A stretch of 20,589 nucleotides of DNA from a virus, in the IMG/VR virus record IMGVR_UViG_3300025698_000076, positions 1-20,589 of that record. The stretch is one strand, 5' to 3'. The notes under the pieces are model-generated. The model searched no databases. It saw only the letters and a program-made list of their open reading frames with translations, and was not told where the DNA came from. Position numbers and translations under genes: made by a program. Below, piece by piece: positions 6,131 through 13,889 of this stretch (its first letter is position 1; every line of letters begins with the position of its first letter).

Positions 6131-6155
6131 AAACCGCTTTCGAGCGGTTTTTTTT
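6131..6155 (+). terminator. Intrinsic terminator after the tail tube gene
   Basis: AAACCGCT (6131-6138), the stable loop TTCG and AGCGGTTT (6143-6150) form a perfect 8-bp stem, followed by T residues to 6155. It lies 35 nt after the tail tube stop. The T-run also supplies the end of the converging small leftward gene. Confidence 0.85.
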
Positions 6156-6297
6156 ATAAAAACACAGAATCACCATTGCTGTCTTTGTAGTGATATTTCG
6201 TTTTTTTACCATTCCATGGGTTTATTTCTTCTTTTTTATCTGGGTTAACGTCTTTTAATAATTCTTTTAATTTTTTATTGAATTGTTGTAATTTCAT
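6154..6297 (-). CDS. Small leftward protein, 47 aa, cargo-type
   Basis: The minus-strand frame starts at ATG 6297 and ends with TAA at 6156-6154, next to the tail tube terminator. The product is lysine-rich (MKLQQFNKKLKELLKDVNPD, then KKEEINPWNGKKTKYHYKDS) with a likely amphipathic N-terminal helix and no membrane segment. It is oriented against the surrounding tail genes and has its own promoter element upstream (TATCTTTG, 6357-6350). This fits an independently expressed cargo gene (moron). I recognise no family. Confidence 0.5.
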   Translation of the reverse strand: MKLQQFNKKLKELLKDVNPDKKEEINPWNGKKTKYHYKDSNGDSVFL

Positions 6298-6317
6298 AAG
6301 TCTATTGTAATTGTTTT

Positions 6318-6345
6318 TTTAGAATGCTTTACTTTTTATTCTAAA
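6318..6345. repeat. Inverted repeat between divergent small genes
   Basis: TTTAGAAT (6318-6325) and ATTCTAAA (6338-6345) are exact complements separated by 12 nt. They lie between the leftward 47-aa gene and the rightward 58-aa gene, at the expected transcription start of the leftward gene. An operator is the simplest reading. The sequence is AT-rich, so chance is not excluded. Confidence 0.4.
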
Positions 6346-6349
6346 TAAT

Positions 6350-6357
6350 CAAAGATA
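6350..6357 (-). promoter_or_regulatory. Bacteroidota -7 promoter element for the leftward 47-aa gene
   Basis: The minus strand reads TATCTTTG, a full match to TAnnTTTG. It lies 53 nt upstream of ATG 6297. A TTG occurs 15 nt further upstream, closer than the usual spacing of about 19, so the upstream element is imperfect. Confidence 0.45.
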
Positions 6358-6383
6358 AAGAAAATTATTAATCAATAAATAAA

Positions 6384-6560
6384 ATGAAAGAACAAAAAGA
6401 AGTAACTCCGACGTATAGCACATTGTTTTGGCTAGCCTGTATTTTTCCGTGTTTCATCGTGGGAAGTATATTCGGTGGGGTCGTATTGGGGGGATTAGCC
6501 GCTTCGGCTTGTTTATTATTCTTCGTTTTATCTTTAATGGGTATATTTATTCCTAAATAA
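6384..6560 (+). CDS. Small membrane protein, 58 aa, two helices
   Basis: ATG 6384 follows an A-rich leader (AATAAATAAA) and opens a 58-aa frame ending in TAA at 6558-6560, 8 nt before the tail chaperone gene. After a polar start (MKEQKEVTPT), residues about 11-32 and 33-56 are hydrophobic. The second is glycine-rich (GGVVLGGLAASACLLFF), giving a helical hairpin in the membrane. It sits inside the tail assembly block, where such small genes are often cargo. A holin-like role is conceivable from topology, but there is no endolysin nearby and the sequence does not show it. Confidence 0.6.
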   Translation: MKEQKEVTPTYSTLFWLACIFPCFIVGSIFGGVVLGGLAASACLLFFVLSLMGIFIPK

Positions 6561-6568
6561 AAAAAATC

Positions 6569-6877
6569 ATGATTACAAAAACAGAAAACGGATCAGAAAT
6601 TGAGTTTGTAGAGAACTACACACGCAAGCAAGACAAAGAGATTTTCAGTAGTTTATTTTTTGGTGTGAAATCAACCGCAAAGGGTGAGATTGACCAAGTA
6701 AGCGTTGTGACCAACGTATCAAAACAGTCTGATTTAATTGTTTTACACGGAGTAAAAACTTTTAAGGGTAAGGATATGACAACGGAAGTTCTGGACAACA
6801 TGACAAAATCAGATTTTGCGTTTGCCGAAAAAAAATGTCGTGAAATTTATGACACAATTCAGAAAAAAAAAGATTAA
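6569..6877 (+). CDS. Tail assembly chaperone, G-type
   Basis: The 102-aa soluble protein starts at ATG 6569 behind AAAAAAATC and ends QKKKD. Its place between tail tube and tape measure genes, its small size and the frameshift site at its 3' end identify it as the counterpart of lambda gpG. It should bind the tape measure protein and keep it soluble while the tube polymerises. The sequence (ENGSEIEFVENYTRKQDKEI at the start) has mixed alpha/beta character and no motif I can name. A -1 shift at the A9 run (6863-6871) near the end would add 67 residues and give the GT-type chaperone. Confidence 0.75.
   Translation: MITKTENGSEIEFVENYTRKQDKEIFSSLFFGVKSTAKGEIDQVSVVTNVSKQSDLIVLHGVKTFKGKDMTTEVLDNMTKSDFAFAEKKCREIYDTIQKKKD
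6863..6871 (+). promoter_or_regulatory. Probable -1 ribosomal frameshift site
   Basis: In the zero frame the codons are CAG AAA AAA AAA GAT TAA. The run of nine A contains the slippery heptamer A AAA AAA followed by G, two codons before the stop. The -1 frame is open from 6853 to 7071, across this site. The downstream frame has no ATG near its beginning, so frameshifting is the simplest way to translate it. Confidence 0.72.
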
Positions 6878-7074
6878 CCACAAAAGAAAAACAAACAATT
6901 ATTTTTAAATTGAAAAATCCGAAAATAATTCCTAAAAACAAATTACCCGATGAAGCCAATGACCTTGAGCTTTGTCGGGTTTTTAAGTGTACACCGAATG
7001 AGCTAGACGCTCAAGACGCAGTGCGTATTATTAAGATGACGCAGATACTTAATCTTGAAGCTCAACATGGCTGA
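6871..7074 (+). CDS. Tail chaperone T domain, made as a -1 frameshift extension of G
   Basis: From 6871 the -1 frame encodes 67 residues ending QILNLEAQHG and TGA at 7072-7074, overlapping the tape measure ATG at 7067. Joined to the first 101 residues of G it would give a 168-aa GT protein, which in lambda-like phages links the chaperone complex to the tail tube protein. The extension starts lysine-rich and continues with KLPDEANDLELCRVFK and a helix (TPNELDAQDAVRIIKMTQIL), as in other T domains. The only in-frame alternatives are TTG at 6910 or an internal ATG very close to the end. Translation as an independent protein is therefore less likely. Confidence 0.7.
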   Translation, partial: RLTTKEKQTIIFKLKNPKIIPKNKLPDEANDLELCRVFKCTPNELDAQDAVRIIKMTQILNLEAQHG

Positions 7075-9595
7075 TCAATCAATCAAAATCGCTATTGAAG
7101 CGGTCAACCGTGCTTCTGGAGTATTAAACGGAGCAAAAAAAGATTTTAGAGATTTTTCAAAATCTGCTCAATCTCAATTAGATAAAGTTGGAAAAACTTT
7201 TGATGAAGTTGGAAAACAAATGAAATCAGCAGGTCAAAAAATGACCCTTGGTTTGACTTTGCCGATTGTAGCAGCAGGGACAGCAGCGGTAAACGTTGCA
7301 AATACATTTGAGACCTCTATGAACAAAGTTTCGGCTATTACAGACACGACAGGTTCGGACTTATTAAGACTAAGAGATTCAGCAGAGGAAATGGGAAGAA
7401 CAACGGTTTTTTCGGCGAATCAGTCAGCCGATGCAATGACATTTTTGGGTATGGCTGGCTTTAACACGGAGCAAATACTTTCTTCTATTGCCCCAACACT
7501 GGAATTGGCGGCAGCTTCGGGAATAGAGCTAGCTGAGGCGGCAGACATAACCTCAAATATATTATCTCAGTTCGGAATGAGCGCAGAGGATTCTTCTAAA
7601 ATGGTTGACATACTGGCAAAAACAGTAAGCACCTCTAATACAAATATGTCACAATTAAGCGAAGCGATGAAATACATCGGACCCACCGCAAATGCTTTCA
7701 AGATAACCATAGAAGAGACAGCGGCAGTAGTTGGTATTTTAGGTAATAATGGCTTACAAGGTTCTATTGGAACAAGGGCGCTTTCATCTGCAATGACTCG
7801 ATTAGCCAAGCCTTCGAATCAAATGAGTAATAAAATAAAAGAGCTTGGTCTTGAGTTTTTTAATCTTAATGGTGAATTTGTTGGAATATCTGGAACTATT
7901 AAAACATTAGAAAAAGGATTTGTGGGTCTTAATGACGAACAAAAACAAAACGCAATAGCAACTATATTTGGATTAGAAGCAGTACAAGAAATGAATATTT
8001 TACTTGCGGCTGGCTCTGATGAGTTAATTAATTACACAAAAGAGCTTGCTACCTCGGAGGGAACTGCAAAAAGAATGGCAGACACTCAAATGCAAGGATT
8101 GCCGGGCGCTTTTCTTTTGATGAAATCAGCAACCGAGGGAGTAGCAATAACTATTGGTGAAATACTAACTCCCATTATTATCTCACTGTCAAAACATGTT
8201 ATTAACATGACACAAAGATTTCAAGATCTAAGTCCATCATTTCAAAAAACAATTATAGTTGTTGCAGCAGTAGTAGCAGCTTTAGGACCTTTGTTAATGA
8301 TTTTTGGATCAATTGCAACTGGAATCAGTGCATTAATACCAGTATTTGTTTTTCTTGGTGGGGTGATTGCTGCTATTGGTGGACCTATTACAATTGCCAT
8401 TGCAGCGGCTTCAGCGTTATTCATAGCGTATCAAACAAACTTTTTAGGTATTAGGGATATAATACAGAGTGCTTTTGGTTCGGTTACTGAGTTTATCGGG
8501 GCGAATGTAGATAGACAACTTGAGATGACCAAAAACGGATTGTCTTTTATTTTAGATTTATATTCGGCTATCACGTCAGACATCGTGCAAAACGTGATTG
8601 TTTTATTTAATAAGATGCTGGGTATAGTTAGAATTGGACTTAATTCGTTTACTGGGTTATTCCAAGAAGCTTTAAATTATTTAGGCAACTTAGACTGGGG
8701 CAGTGTAGCGTTTCAGATAGCCGACGGATTGGTCGGTGGGCTTGGTTCAGTAATGCAAAGAGTAGGAAAAGCAGGCGAAAGACTTGGTGACGCATTAAAA
8801 AAAGCAATTACTGGTGGTGGTATTTCTGGGTTTGATGTATCGGATCTACTATTTAACAAAAAAGCGGACGGTACAAGTGAAAGTTTTACCGCTTCGATCG
8901 AAAAATCTTTAAAATCTTATTCTGACGAAGCAAAAAAAATCTCACAAAGAGAAACTTTCGGGTTCGATGCGACTCGTGCATTACTCGGTGGATCAGCTCA
9001 AGGGGAAAACAATCCAGGACAAATCGGGGGTGCAGCCGAAGTATCTAAAGTTATCCAAGAAGCCAACCAAATAGCTAATGATGCTATCAATAGAACTATT
9101 GAAGAACGAGTTGATCTTGGCGACGACGAACAAAAAGAATACAAAAAAACAAAACAAGTTCATAATGACACGTCTGAATCAATCAAGAGTACTCATCATG
9201 ATATGTCTATGGCGATGATACAAGGTAACGCAAATATCTTGGAAAATGTACAAACAACCGTTGACCAAATGAAAGTAAAGTATCAAGAATTAAGAAGCAT
9301 TTTGAATAGTATTAGGTCAATAACCGCACCTAAAGAGGGTAAAGATAGACGATCAGACCCTCAAATATTTGCTCAGTCTGGCGCATCTAGTCCTATTTCT
9401 GGTGACGTGTTTGGCTTGAGTCAAGCATCTAGTAACGCACGACCTGAGGGGTTCGGTGGGCTTGCACCCGGTACAACGTCGACAGAAAATCCAATAAATA
9501 TAAATATCTCAAGGGTAGACAGCCCTAGACGTGTCAAAGACATAGAACAATCTGTGGCAAGGGTATTACAACGTGGTAGACTAAATTCATCATAA
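7067..9595 (+). CDS. Tail tape measure protein, TP901 type
   Basis: This 842-aa protein sets tail length and is threaded through the tube, later leaving with the DNA. After an N-terminal helix with Q/K/S-rich coiled-coil character, residues about 70-280 match the TP901 tape measure core (FETSMNKVSAITDTTG, a segment with MGRTTVFSANQSADAMTFLG, ITSNILSQFGMSAED, NGLQGSIGTRALSSAM). Residues about 393-457 are a long hydrophobic stretch that could form membrane helices during DNA entry. The C-terminus is polar and probably exits first. At about 0.15 nm per residue the tail would be up to about 125 nm long. ATG 7067 is preferred over the upstream TTG at 7055. It overlaps the T domain stop by 8 nt. 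Confidence 0.93.
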   Translation: MADQSIKIAIEAVNRASGVLNGAKKDFRDFSKSAQSQLDKVGKTFDEVGKQMKSAGQKMTLGLTLPIVAAGTAAVNVANTFETSMNKVSAITDTTGSDLLRLRDSAEEMGRTTVFSANQSADAMTFLGMAGFNTEQILSSIAPTLELAAASGIELAEAADITSNILSQFGMSAEDSSKMVDILAKTVSTSNTNMSQLSEAMKYIGPTANAFKITIEETAAVVGILGNNGLQGSIGTRALSSAMTRLAKPSNQMSNKIKELGLEFFNLNGEFVGISGTIKTLEKGFVGLNDEQKQNAIATIFGLEAVQEMNILLAAGSDELINYTKELATSEGTAKRMADTQMQGLPGAFLLMKSATEGVAITIGEILTPIIISLSKHVINMTQRFQDLSPSFQKTIIVVAAVVAALGPLLMIFGSIATGISALIPVFVFLGGVIAAIGGPITIAIAAASALFIAYQTNFLGIRDIIQSAFGSVTEFIGANVDRQLEMTKNGLSFILDLYSAITSDIVQNVIVLFNKMLGIVRIGLNSFTGLFQEALNYLGNLDWGSVAFQIADGLVGGLGSVMQRVGKAGERLGDALKKAITGGGISGFDVSDLLFNKKADGTSESFTASIEKSLKSYSDEAKKISQRETFGFDATRALLGGSAQGENNPGQIGGAAEVSKVIQEANQIANDAINRTIEERVDLGDDEQKEYKKTKQVHNDTSESIKSTHHDMSMAMIQGNANILENVQTTVDQMKVKYQELRSILNSIRSITAPKEGKDRRSDPQIFAQSGASSPISGDVFGLSQASSNARPEGFGGLAPGTTSTENPININISRVDSPRRVKDIEQSVARVLQRGRLNSS

Positions 9596-9597
9596 AT

Positions 9598-10437
9598 ATG
9601 TATAACACACAAATCTATAATCTCGGCTTATACAACGGAACTTTTGGAGCAAATGCTCCGTTGATTAGCAATGACAAAATAAGTTTTAACGGATTTAGTT
9701 TGTCCAATGGTTCGACTATCGTTGCAAGTAGTATTTTTGTCGAAGAAATGGCACGAGATTTCATCTATTCGCAAATTCCTAGAGGGAACGGTCGATTATA
9801 CCAAAACAGCTTTTACCGAAATAAACAGATAAATATTGTTGGAAACATTACAACCGCAACGACTGACGAACTAGAAGCTTTGATCTTTGAGTTCAAAAAA
9901 CAGATATACGCACCGCAAGGTTATCTGGATTATATTCAGAGCGACGGTACAAGAGTTCGATACATTGCGACACTCAGCAATGATGACCCAGTACAGCGTG
10001 GGCTACATTGGCACTTGACGACAACACCGTTCAGATTAACTTTTGACTGTACGACACCGTTCGGACAGGAAACCGTACCAAAAAGTGAAAGTGCGTTGTC
10101 GAGTGATTTAATTTTCACCGCTTCACTGAATAACGACGGAAACGCAGAAGCAAAAAGCGACGTAATAATGATTGTAAACGCTGCTAGTAGCGTTTCAGTG
10201 ATTAACTTTAATAATACCACCTCAAAAACTCAAATACAGCTCAATGAGACTATAAGCGCTGGGGATATTGTGGTTTTTTCCGCAAAAAACAACAACGTCA
10301 CAATCAACGGAGTCGAAAAAGATTTTAGCGGTACTTTTATCACCGCTAACGTCGGGTCGAATAACTACACTTTGACCGTCACTGGTAGTAGTGTAGAATA
10401 TGAACTGACTATTAATACACCAATTAATTATATCTAA
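9598..10437 (+). CDS. Distal tail protein (Dit-like)
   Basis: The 279-aa protein comes directly after the tape measure (2 nt after its stop), the usual place of the distal tail protein that closes the tube and starts the baseplate. Residues about 60-110 contain the pattern expected for this family: RGNGRLYQNSFYRNKQINIV, then a segment TDELEALIFEFKKQIYAPQG, then beta strands RVRYIATLSND. The C-terminal 110 residues are beta-rich with N/T repeats (TVTGSSVEYELTINTP) and resemble a galectin- or Ig-like accessory domain. The family call is by position and pattern rather than by a diagnostic motif. Confidence 0.65.
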   Translation: MYNTQIYNLGLYNGTFGANAPLISNDKISFNGFSLSNGSTIVASSIFVEEMARDFIYSQIPRGNGRLYQNSFYRNKQINIVGNITTATTDELEALIFEFKKQIYAPQGYLDYIQSDGTRVRYIATLSNDDPVQRGLHWHLTTTPFRLTFDCTTPFGQETVPKSESALSSDLIFTASLNNDGNAEAKSDVIMIVNAASSVSVINFNNTTSKTQIQLNETISAGDIVVFSAKNNNVTINGVEKDFSGTFITANVGSNNYTLTVTGSSVEYELTINTPINYI

Positions 10438-12045
10438 ATGAGCTATCTAGTGCCAAAAGTCAAAGACAACGCAGTTTCTACCTTAGCGGCAAACGTGCTA
10501 ACAAGTTCAACGAATATTTTACTCGTTACCGACGGAGGTGATAATTTTCCGCAACCAATCACCGCGGCAGCGACCAGCGCTGGGAGTTCAACTACATTAA
10601 ATAGCACAGGAATCAGTGCGGCTGGTGTCGTAGTTGGTGACATCGTTGTAAATCTTACGGATTCAACACCAGCAACCGATACATGGAGTGCAGGGGTTGT
10701 CAAAACAGTTACAACCAACGCAGTGACGACTACACCGCTCAAAGGTGGGACAGATAACACTTGGTCAGACACAGACGTATTCGTTGTCAATCCTTTTGTT
10801 ATCAATCTAACAAAAAGAACTGGTGCGGTTATCACTGGCGCAGTTACTCAGTATGAAAAAGTTTTAATCACAAGTAAGACAAACGACACTATAGGAATGC
10901 CGGGTGTTTCTGGGTATCGTGGTTTTGATGGAACAACTATAGCAGCGTTTGACACAGCGGATTTTGTCACTATCGAAGTGGATCAAAGTTTTAATGATGG
11001 GATAAAAAACTTAGTGACAAGTATTGTGTCAAATCCAAATTCTATGGGGTTGGTTAATTCTTTAGATGACCAAGCAATATTTGGAGTCAAGACCTTTGCC
11101 GATGATTCAGCAAGATCGACGACAAATGCAGCGCCAAGTGACGAAAAAAGTTTTACTAATAAAAAGTACGTTGATGGTCAGTCTTCGGGAAATTCTTTTG
11201 TTAACATAAAGTTTCCGACAGGTGTTAGTTTAGGCGACGTAATTTCAGCTGCTAGAATGTTCACCGCTGCTGAGTTCAGCGCAAAAATTTCAATACAGAC
11301 ATTCGGGACAGCTAGTGGTATTAATAAATGGGCAATGCCTTTTGTTGCTGGCGGTGGAGCTATAAGCGATATTTTTCTAAATATTTACAAAGTAGGCACC
11401 CCAGTGGGGGACGTAGTAATAAGGGTTGAAACTGATGACGGAAGCGGTCGACCTAGTGGGACGTTGGTGAATGGCAATGCTACGTCTTCAACTGCTTCGT
11501 CAGGTATTTCCACGAGTACTACAGCACTCTTAAATCCTAGTTTTGCTGGGTCTTTTACACCGACCACTGGTCAGCAGTTGCATTTTGTTCTAAGTACGAC
11601 AAATTCTAGCAATAGTGACTATTACATATTTAAGTATCAATATGCGGTTGTTAATACTATTAATCCTGCGTTTTCTAATACTTTTTCTAGATCAAGAGAG
11701 TTTAGATCGGGAAGTTGGACTTTTCCGACAGTAGAAAGGCTTTCTATATTTTACAATAATGAAGCAAACGCAGTTGCTAATCCAGTTGTTTACAATTTTA
11801 ATGACACAGTCACGAAAAACAAAGTGTATGATCCGTCTGGTTTCGTTGGGTTTGCGGCTGAAACGGTTGCAGCTGGTGCGTATGGATCGCTGCTTTATGA
11901 CGGTATTGATAGCAACCAAACAGGATTGACTAAGGGGGTTGGAATCTACGCAGGTAGTGAGCAATTAAATATTTCGTCAACGTCAGTGAAAATAATAAAC
12001 TCGGGGTTTGCGGCAGCTATGGGCGAACTTGATTTTGAAGCTTAA
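10438..12045 (+). CDS. Tail fibre or receptor-binding candidate
   Basis: The 535-aa protein starts at the base after the distal tail stop. It is poor in charge and rich in S, T, A, G and N, which is typical of trimeric tail fibres. Residues about 229-250 (STTNAAPSDEKSFTNKKYVD) resemble the collar seen in many fibres just before the receptor-binding part. The C-terminal 280 residues are beta-rich with DIFLNIYKVGTPVGDVVIRV and DDGSGRPSGTLV, similar in style to carbohydrate-binding sandwich domains. Location between distal tail protein and hub supports attachment at the tail tip. No enzyme motif is visible. Host specificity is probably set here, but that is inferred. Confidence 0.6.
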   Translation: MSYLVPKVKDNAVSTLAANVLTSSTNILLVTDGGDNFPQPITAAATSAGSSTTLNSTGISAAGVVVGDIVVNLTDSTPATDTWSAGVVKTVTTNAVTTTPLKGGTDNTWSDTDVFVVNPFVINLTKRTGAVITGAVTQYEKVLITSKTNDTIGMPGVSGYRGFDGTTIAAFDTADFVTIEVDQSFNDGIKNLVTSIVSNPNSMGLVNSLDDQAIFGVKTFADDSARSTTNAAPSDEKSFTNKKYVDGQSSGNSFVNIKFPTGVSLGDVISAARMFTAAEFSAKISIQTFGTASGINKWAMPFVAGGGAISDIFLNIYKVGTPVGDVVIRVETDDGSGRPSGTLVNGNATSSTASSGISTSTTALLNPSFAGSFTPTTGQQLHFVLSTTNSSNSDYYIFKYQYAVVNTINPAFSNTFSRSREFRSGSWTFPTVERLSIFYNNEANAVANPVVYNFNDTVTKNKVYDPSGFVGFAAETVAAGAYGSLLYDGIDSNQTGLTKGVGIYAGSEQLNISSTSVKIINSGFAAAMGELDFEA

Positions 12046-13124
12046 TGAAAACATACAAAATAGCGGTCTACGATAGAAACAGAAACTTGCTAAAGTCTGA
12101 TGTGTCTAGCGTGGTGACTTCTGATATTGCTTTTAATTCCGTGATCAATGGGGGGCAAGGCGAGCTTGAACTTATGATTAATATGACATGGGATCAAGCC
12201 GAAACTTGGACTGATCCGTTCAACTTTATTCAAGTATCGGTTATTAGTGAGTTTTATCCGCTTGGACTGGTTTTGTATACTGGGTGGATCAGCCAAAGAA
12301 CACCAATGTTAGCTGAATCAGATTCTCAAATAGCTTTAGTTTGTCTTGGTCTAGTTTCTTTGTTATCGTTTCCGTTGTATAAAAACGGAGCAAGTTTTGA
12401 CGTAACTCATACCAACGAAGACCCAGCGGACATTATTAAAAGCGTTGTTGATTATTTCCAAGGGACGTATCCACCAACTAGCGGCTCGGAGTGGATTAGA
12501 TATACAGGGTCAACAATTAATGACTTTGGGACTGATATTAGTTATGTTTTTGAGAAAGAGACATGTACTCAGTCAGTTAAAAAATCAACTGAGTTCGCTA
12601 GCGGTTTTACTTGGTTCGTAGACCAAAACGGATTGATGTATTTTAAAAATAAGCCGAGCAGTGCAGATCATGTTTTTACTATCTCCAAACATGTACAGGA
12701 ATTACAACCTCCAGAAGATATTGAGGGGATTATAAACAGCGTAACGGTAGAATACACAACCGGAACGGTTAACGTGCAGGACTCAGCAAGTATATCAGCG
12801 TATGGACTCAGAGATCAGTATCTCAAGGATCTAGACATAACTGATTCAACTACCGCAACCGCTAAGGCTGCTAAAGTGGTGACAGAAAATAAGAATCCAA
12901 AGATACAAGCAAAAGTAGTTCTAAATTCTAATTATAATTTTGAATCAATCCGAGTTGGTCAAACGTGCAGATTCTTAGATTATACGATCGGTTCAACCGT
13001 ATTGACTAACAATATGCAAATTGTAGGGGTGTCTTATTCGCCAGAATTTTGCGAAATAGAACTAGATGGTTTACAGTACAGTTTGGAAGCTGAACTAACC
13101 AAACAAATCAATGGCGCACTTTGA
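12045..13124 (+). CDS. Tail hub / tail-associated protein
   Basis: The 359-aa protein overlaps the fibre stop by one base (TAATG), implying coupled translation. The N-terminus reads as an early beta domain (YKIAVYDRNRNLLKSDVSSV, FNSVINGGQGELELMI), and later strands include LYTGWISQRTP and VDQNGLMYFKN. This series of beta domains resembles the N-terminal baseplate hub domains of siphovirus tail proteins of the Gp37/Tal type. It would form the ring at the tail tip through which DNA leaves. No peptidase or lysozyme domain is appended, so this is a minimal hub. The assignment rests on gene order and pattern. Confidence 0.65.
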   Translation: MKTYKIAVYDRNRNLLKSDVSSVVTSDIAFNSVINGGQGELELMINMTWDQAETWTDPFNFIQVSVISEFYPLGLVLYTGWISQRTPMLAESDSQIALVCLGLVSLLSFPLYKNGASFDVTHTNEDPADIIKSVVDYFQGTYPPTSGSEWIRYTGSTINDFGTDISYVFEKETCTQSVKKSTEFASGFTWFVDQNGLMYFKNKPSSADHVFTISKHVQELQPPEDIEGIINSVTVEYTTGTVNVQDSASISAYGLRDQYLKDLDITDSTTATAKAAKVVTENKNPKIQAKVVLNSNYNFESIRVGQTCRFLDYTIGSTVLTNNMQIVGVSYSPEFCEIELDGLQYSLEAELTKQINGAL

Positions 13125-13368
13125 TGTTATCAAACATAATCCGATTAGATCTATTGCAATATCAGATCAAGAAAGAAAAGTGAGGAAAGCCAATCCAGAG
13201 TTGGCAAAGGTTAAACATCGAATACTAACGAACCGTGGAGAAGTAATAACGGACAAAGGTCGGTTTAAATATTACGGTTTCAAATTTTGTGGTGCGAAAC
13301 CTTGGACAATAGACTATACTGGTCAAGGTTGGCAAAGAAGCAAGATCACACGAGATAAGATTTTTTAG
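13111..13368 (+). CDS. Hypothetical protein, 85 aa
   Basis: ATG 13111 overlaps the hub gene by 14 nt, and the frame ends in TAA 20 nt before the small terminase. The protein is strongly basic (ERKVRKANPELAKVKHR) and ends in an aromatic segment (YYGFKFCGAKPWTIDYTG). No family is recognised. It lies at the boundary between the tail and packaging modules and could be structural or DNA-binding. The sequence does not decide. Confidence 0.65.
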   Translation: MAHFDVIKHNPIRSIAISDQERKVRKANPELAKVKHRILTNRGEVITDKGRFKYYGFKFCGAKPWTIDYTGQGWQRSKITRDKIF

Positions 13369-13388
13369 CTTATTCATAATAAAAAAAA

Positions 13389-13889
13389 ATGGTAAAAAAG
13401 AAAACAACACCGAAGAAAGTTGTTAAGGTCAAACTAGGCAGACCAACGGAATATACTTTTGAAAAAGCAAAAAATATTTGTGCTTGGATAGCAGATGGTA
13501 AATCATTGGCTGAATATTGCAGACAGCCAGATACACCAACAAAACAAACTGTTTATTATTGGTTGCAAGATCACAAACAATTTTTAGACCTCTACACGTA
13601 CGCAAGAGACGTTCAAGCGGATATTTTAGTAGATCAAATGCTAGAAATTGCAGATGACGGACAGAACGACTGGATAGAAAGAAGAGACGCAGAGGGTGCT
13701 ATAATTGGTTGGAGAGAGAACGGTGAATCTGTTAATAGGTCAAGATTAAGGCTTGATGCTCGTAAATGGGTAGCGGCTAAAATGAAACCTAGAAAGTACG
13801 GAATTAATCAAATAGATGTCACAAGTGGAGGAGAAACAATACGATCAATCGGTTTTGATGTTTTAACTAAGCCTAATGACGAAGAATAA
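13389..13889 (+). CDS. Terminase small subunit
   Basis: The 166-aa protein should recognise the packaging site on phage DNA and regulate the large subunit. After a very basic start (KKKTTPKKVVKVKLGRPTEY) a helix-turn-helix follows (ICAWIADGKSLAEYCRQ, then TKQTVYYWLQDHKQFLDLY). A central helical oligomerisation region comes next (ARDVQADILVDQMLEIADD), and the end reads RLRLDARKWVAAKMKPRKYG, a pattern common in small terminases of this kind. ATG 13389 follows a run of nine A residues. The gene overlaps the large terminase by 14 nt, which fixes the pair. Confidence 0.88.
   Translation: MVKKKTTPKKVVKVKLGRPTEYTFEKAKNICAWIADGKSLAEYCRQPDTPTKQTVYYWLQDHKQFLDLYTYARDVQADILVDQMLEIADDGQNDWIERRDAEGAIIGWRENGESVNRSRLRLDARKWVAAKMKPRKYGINQIDVTSGGETIRSIGFDVLTKPNDEE

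Noticed and set aside
10443-10835. Leftward 130-aa frame within the fibre gene
   Set aside because: Antisense shadow of a T/A/V-rich coding sequence, with no leader or promoter. The plus-strand gene is well supported by context.
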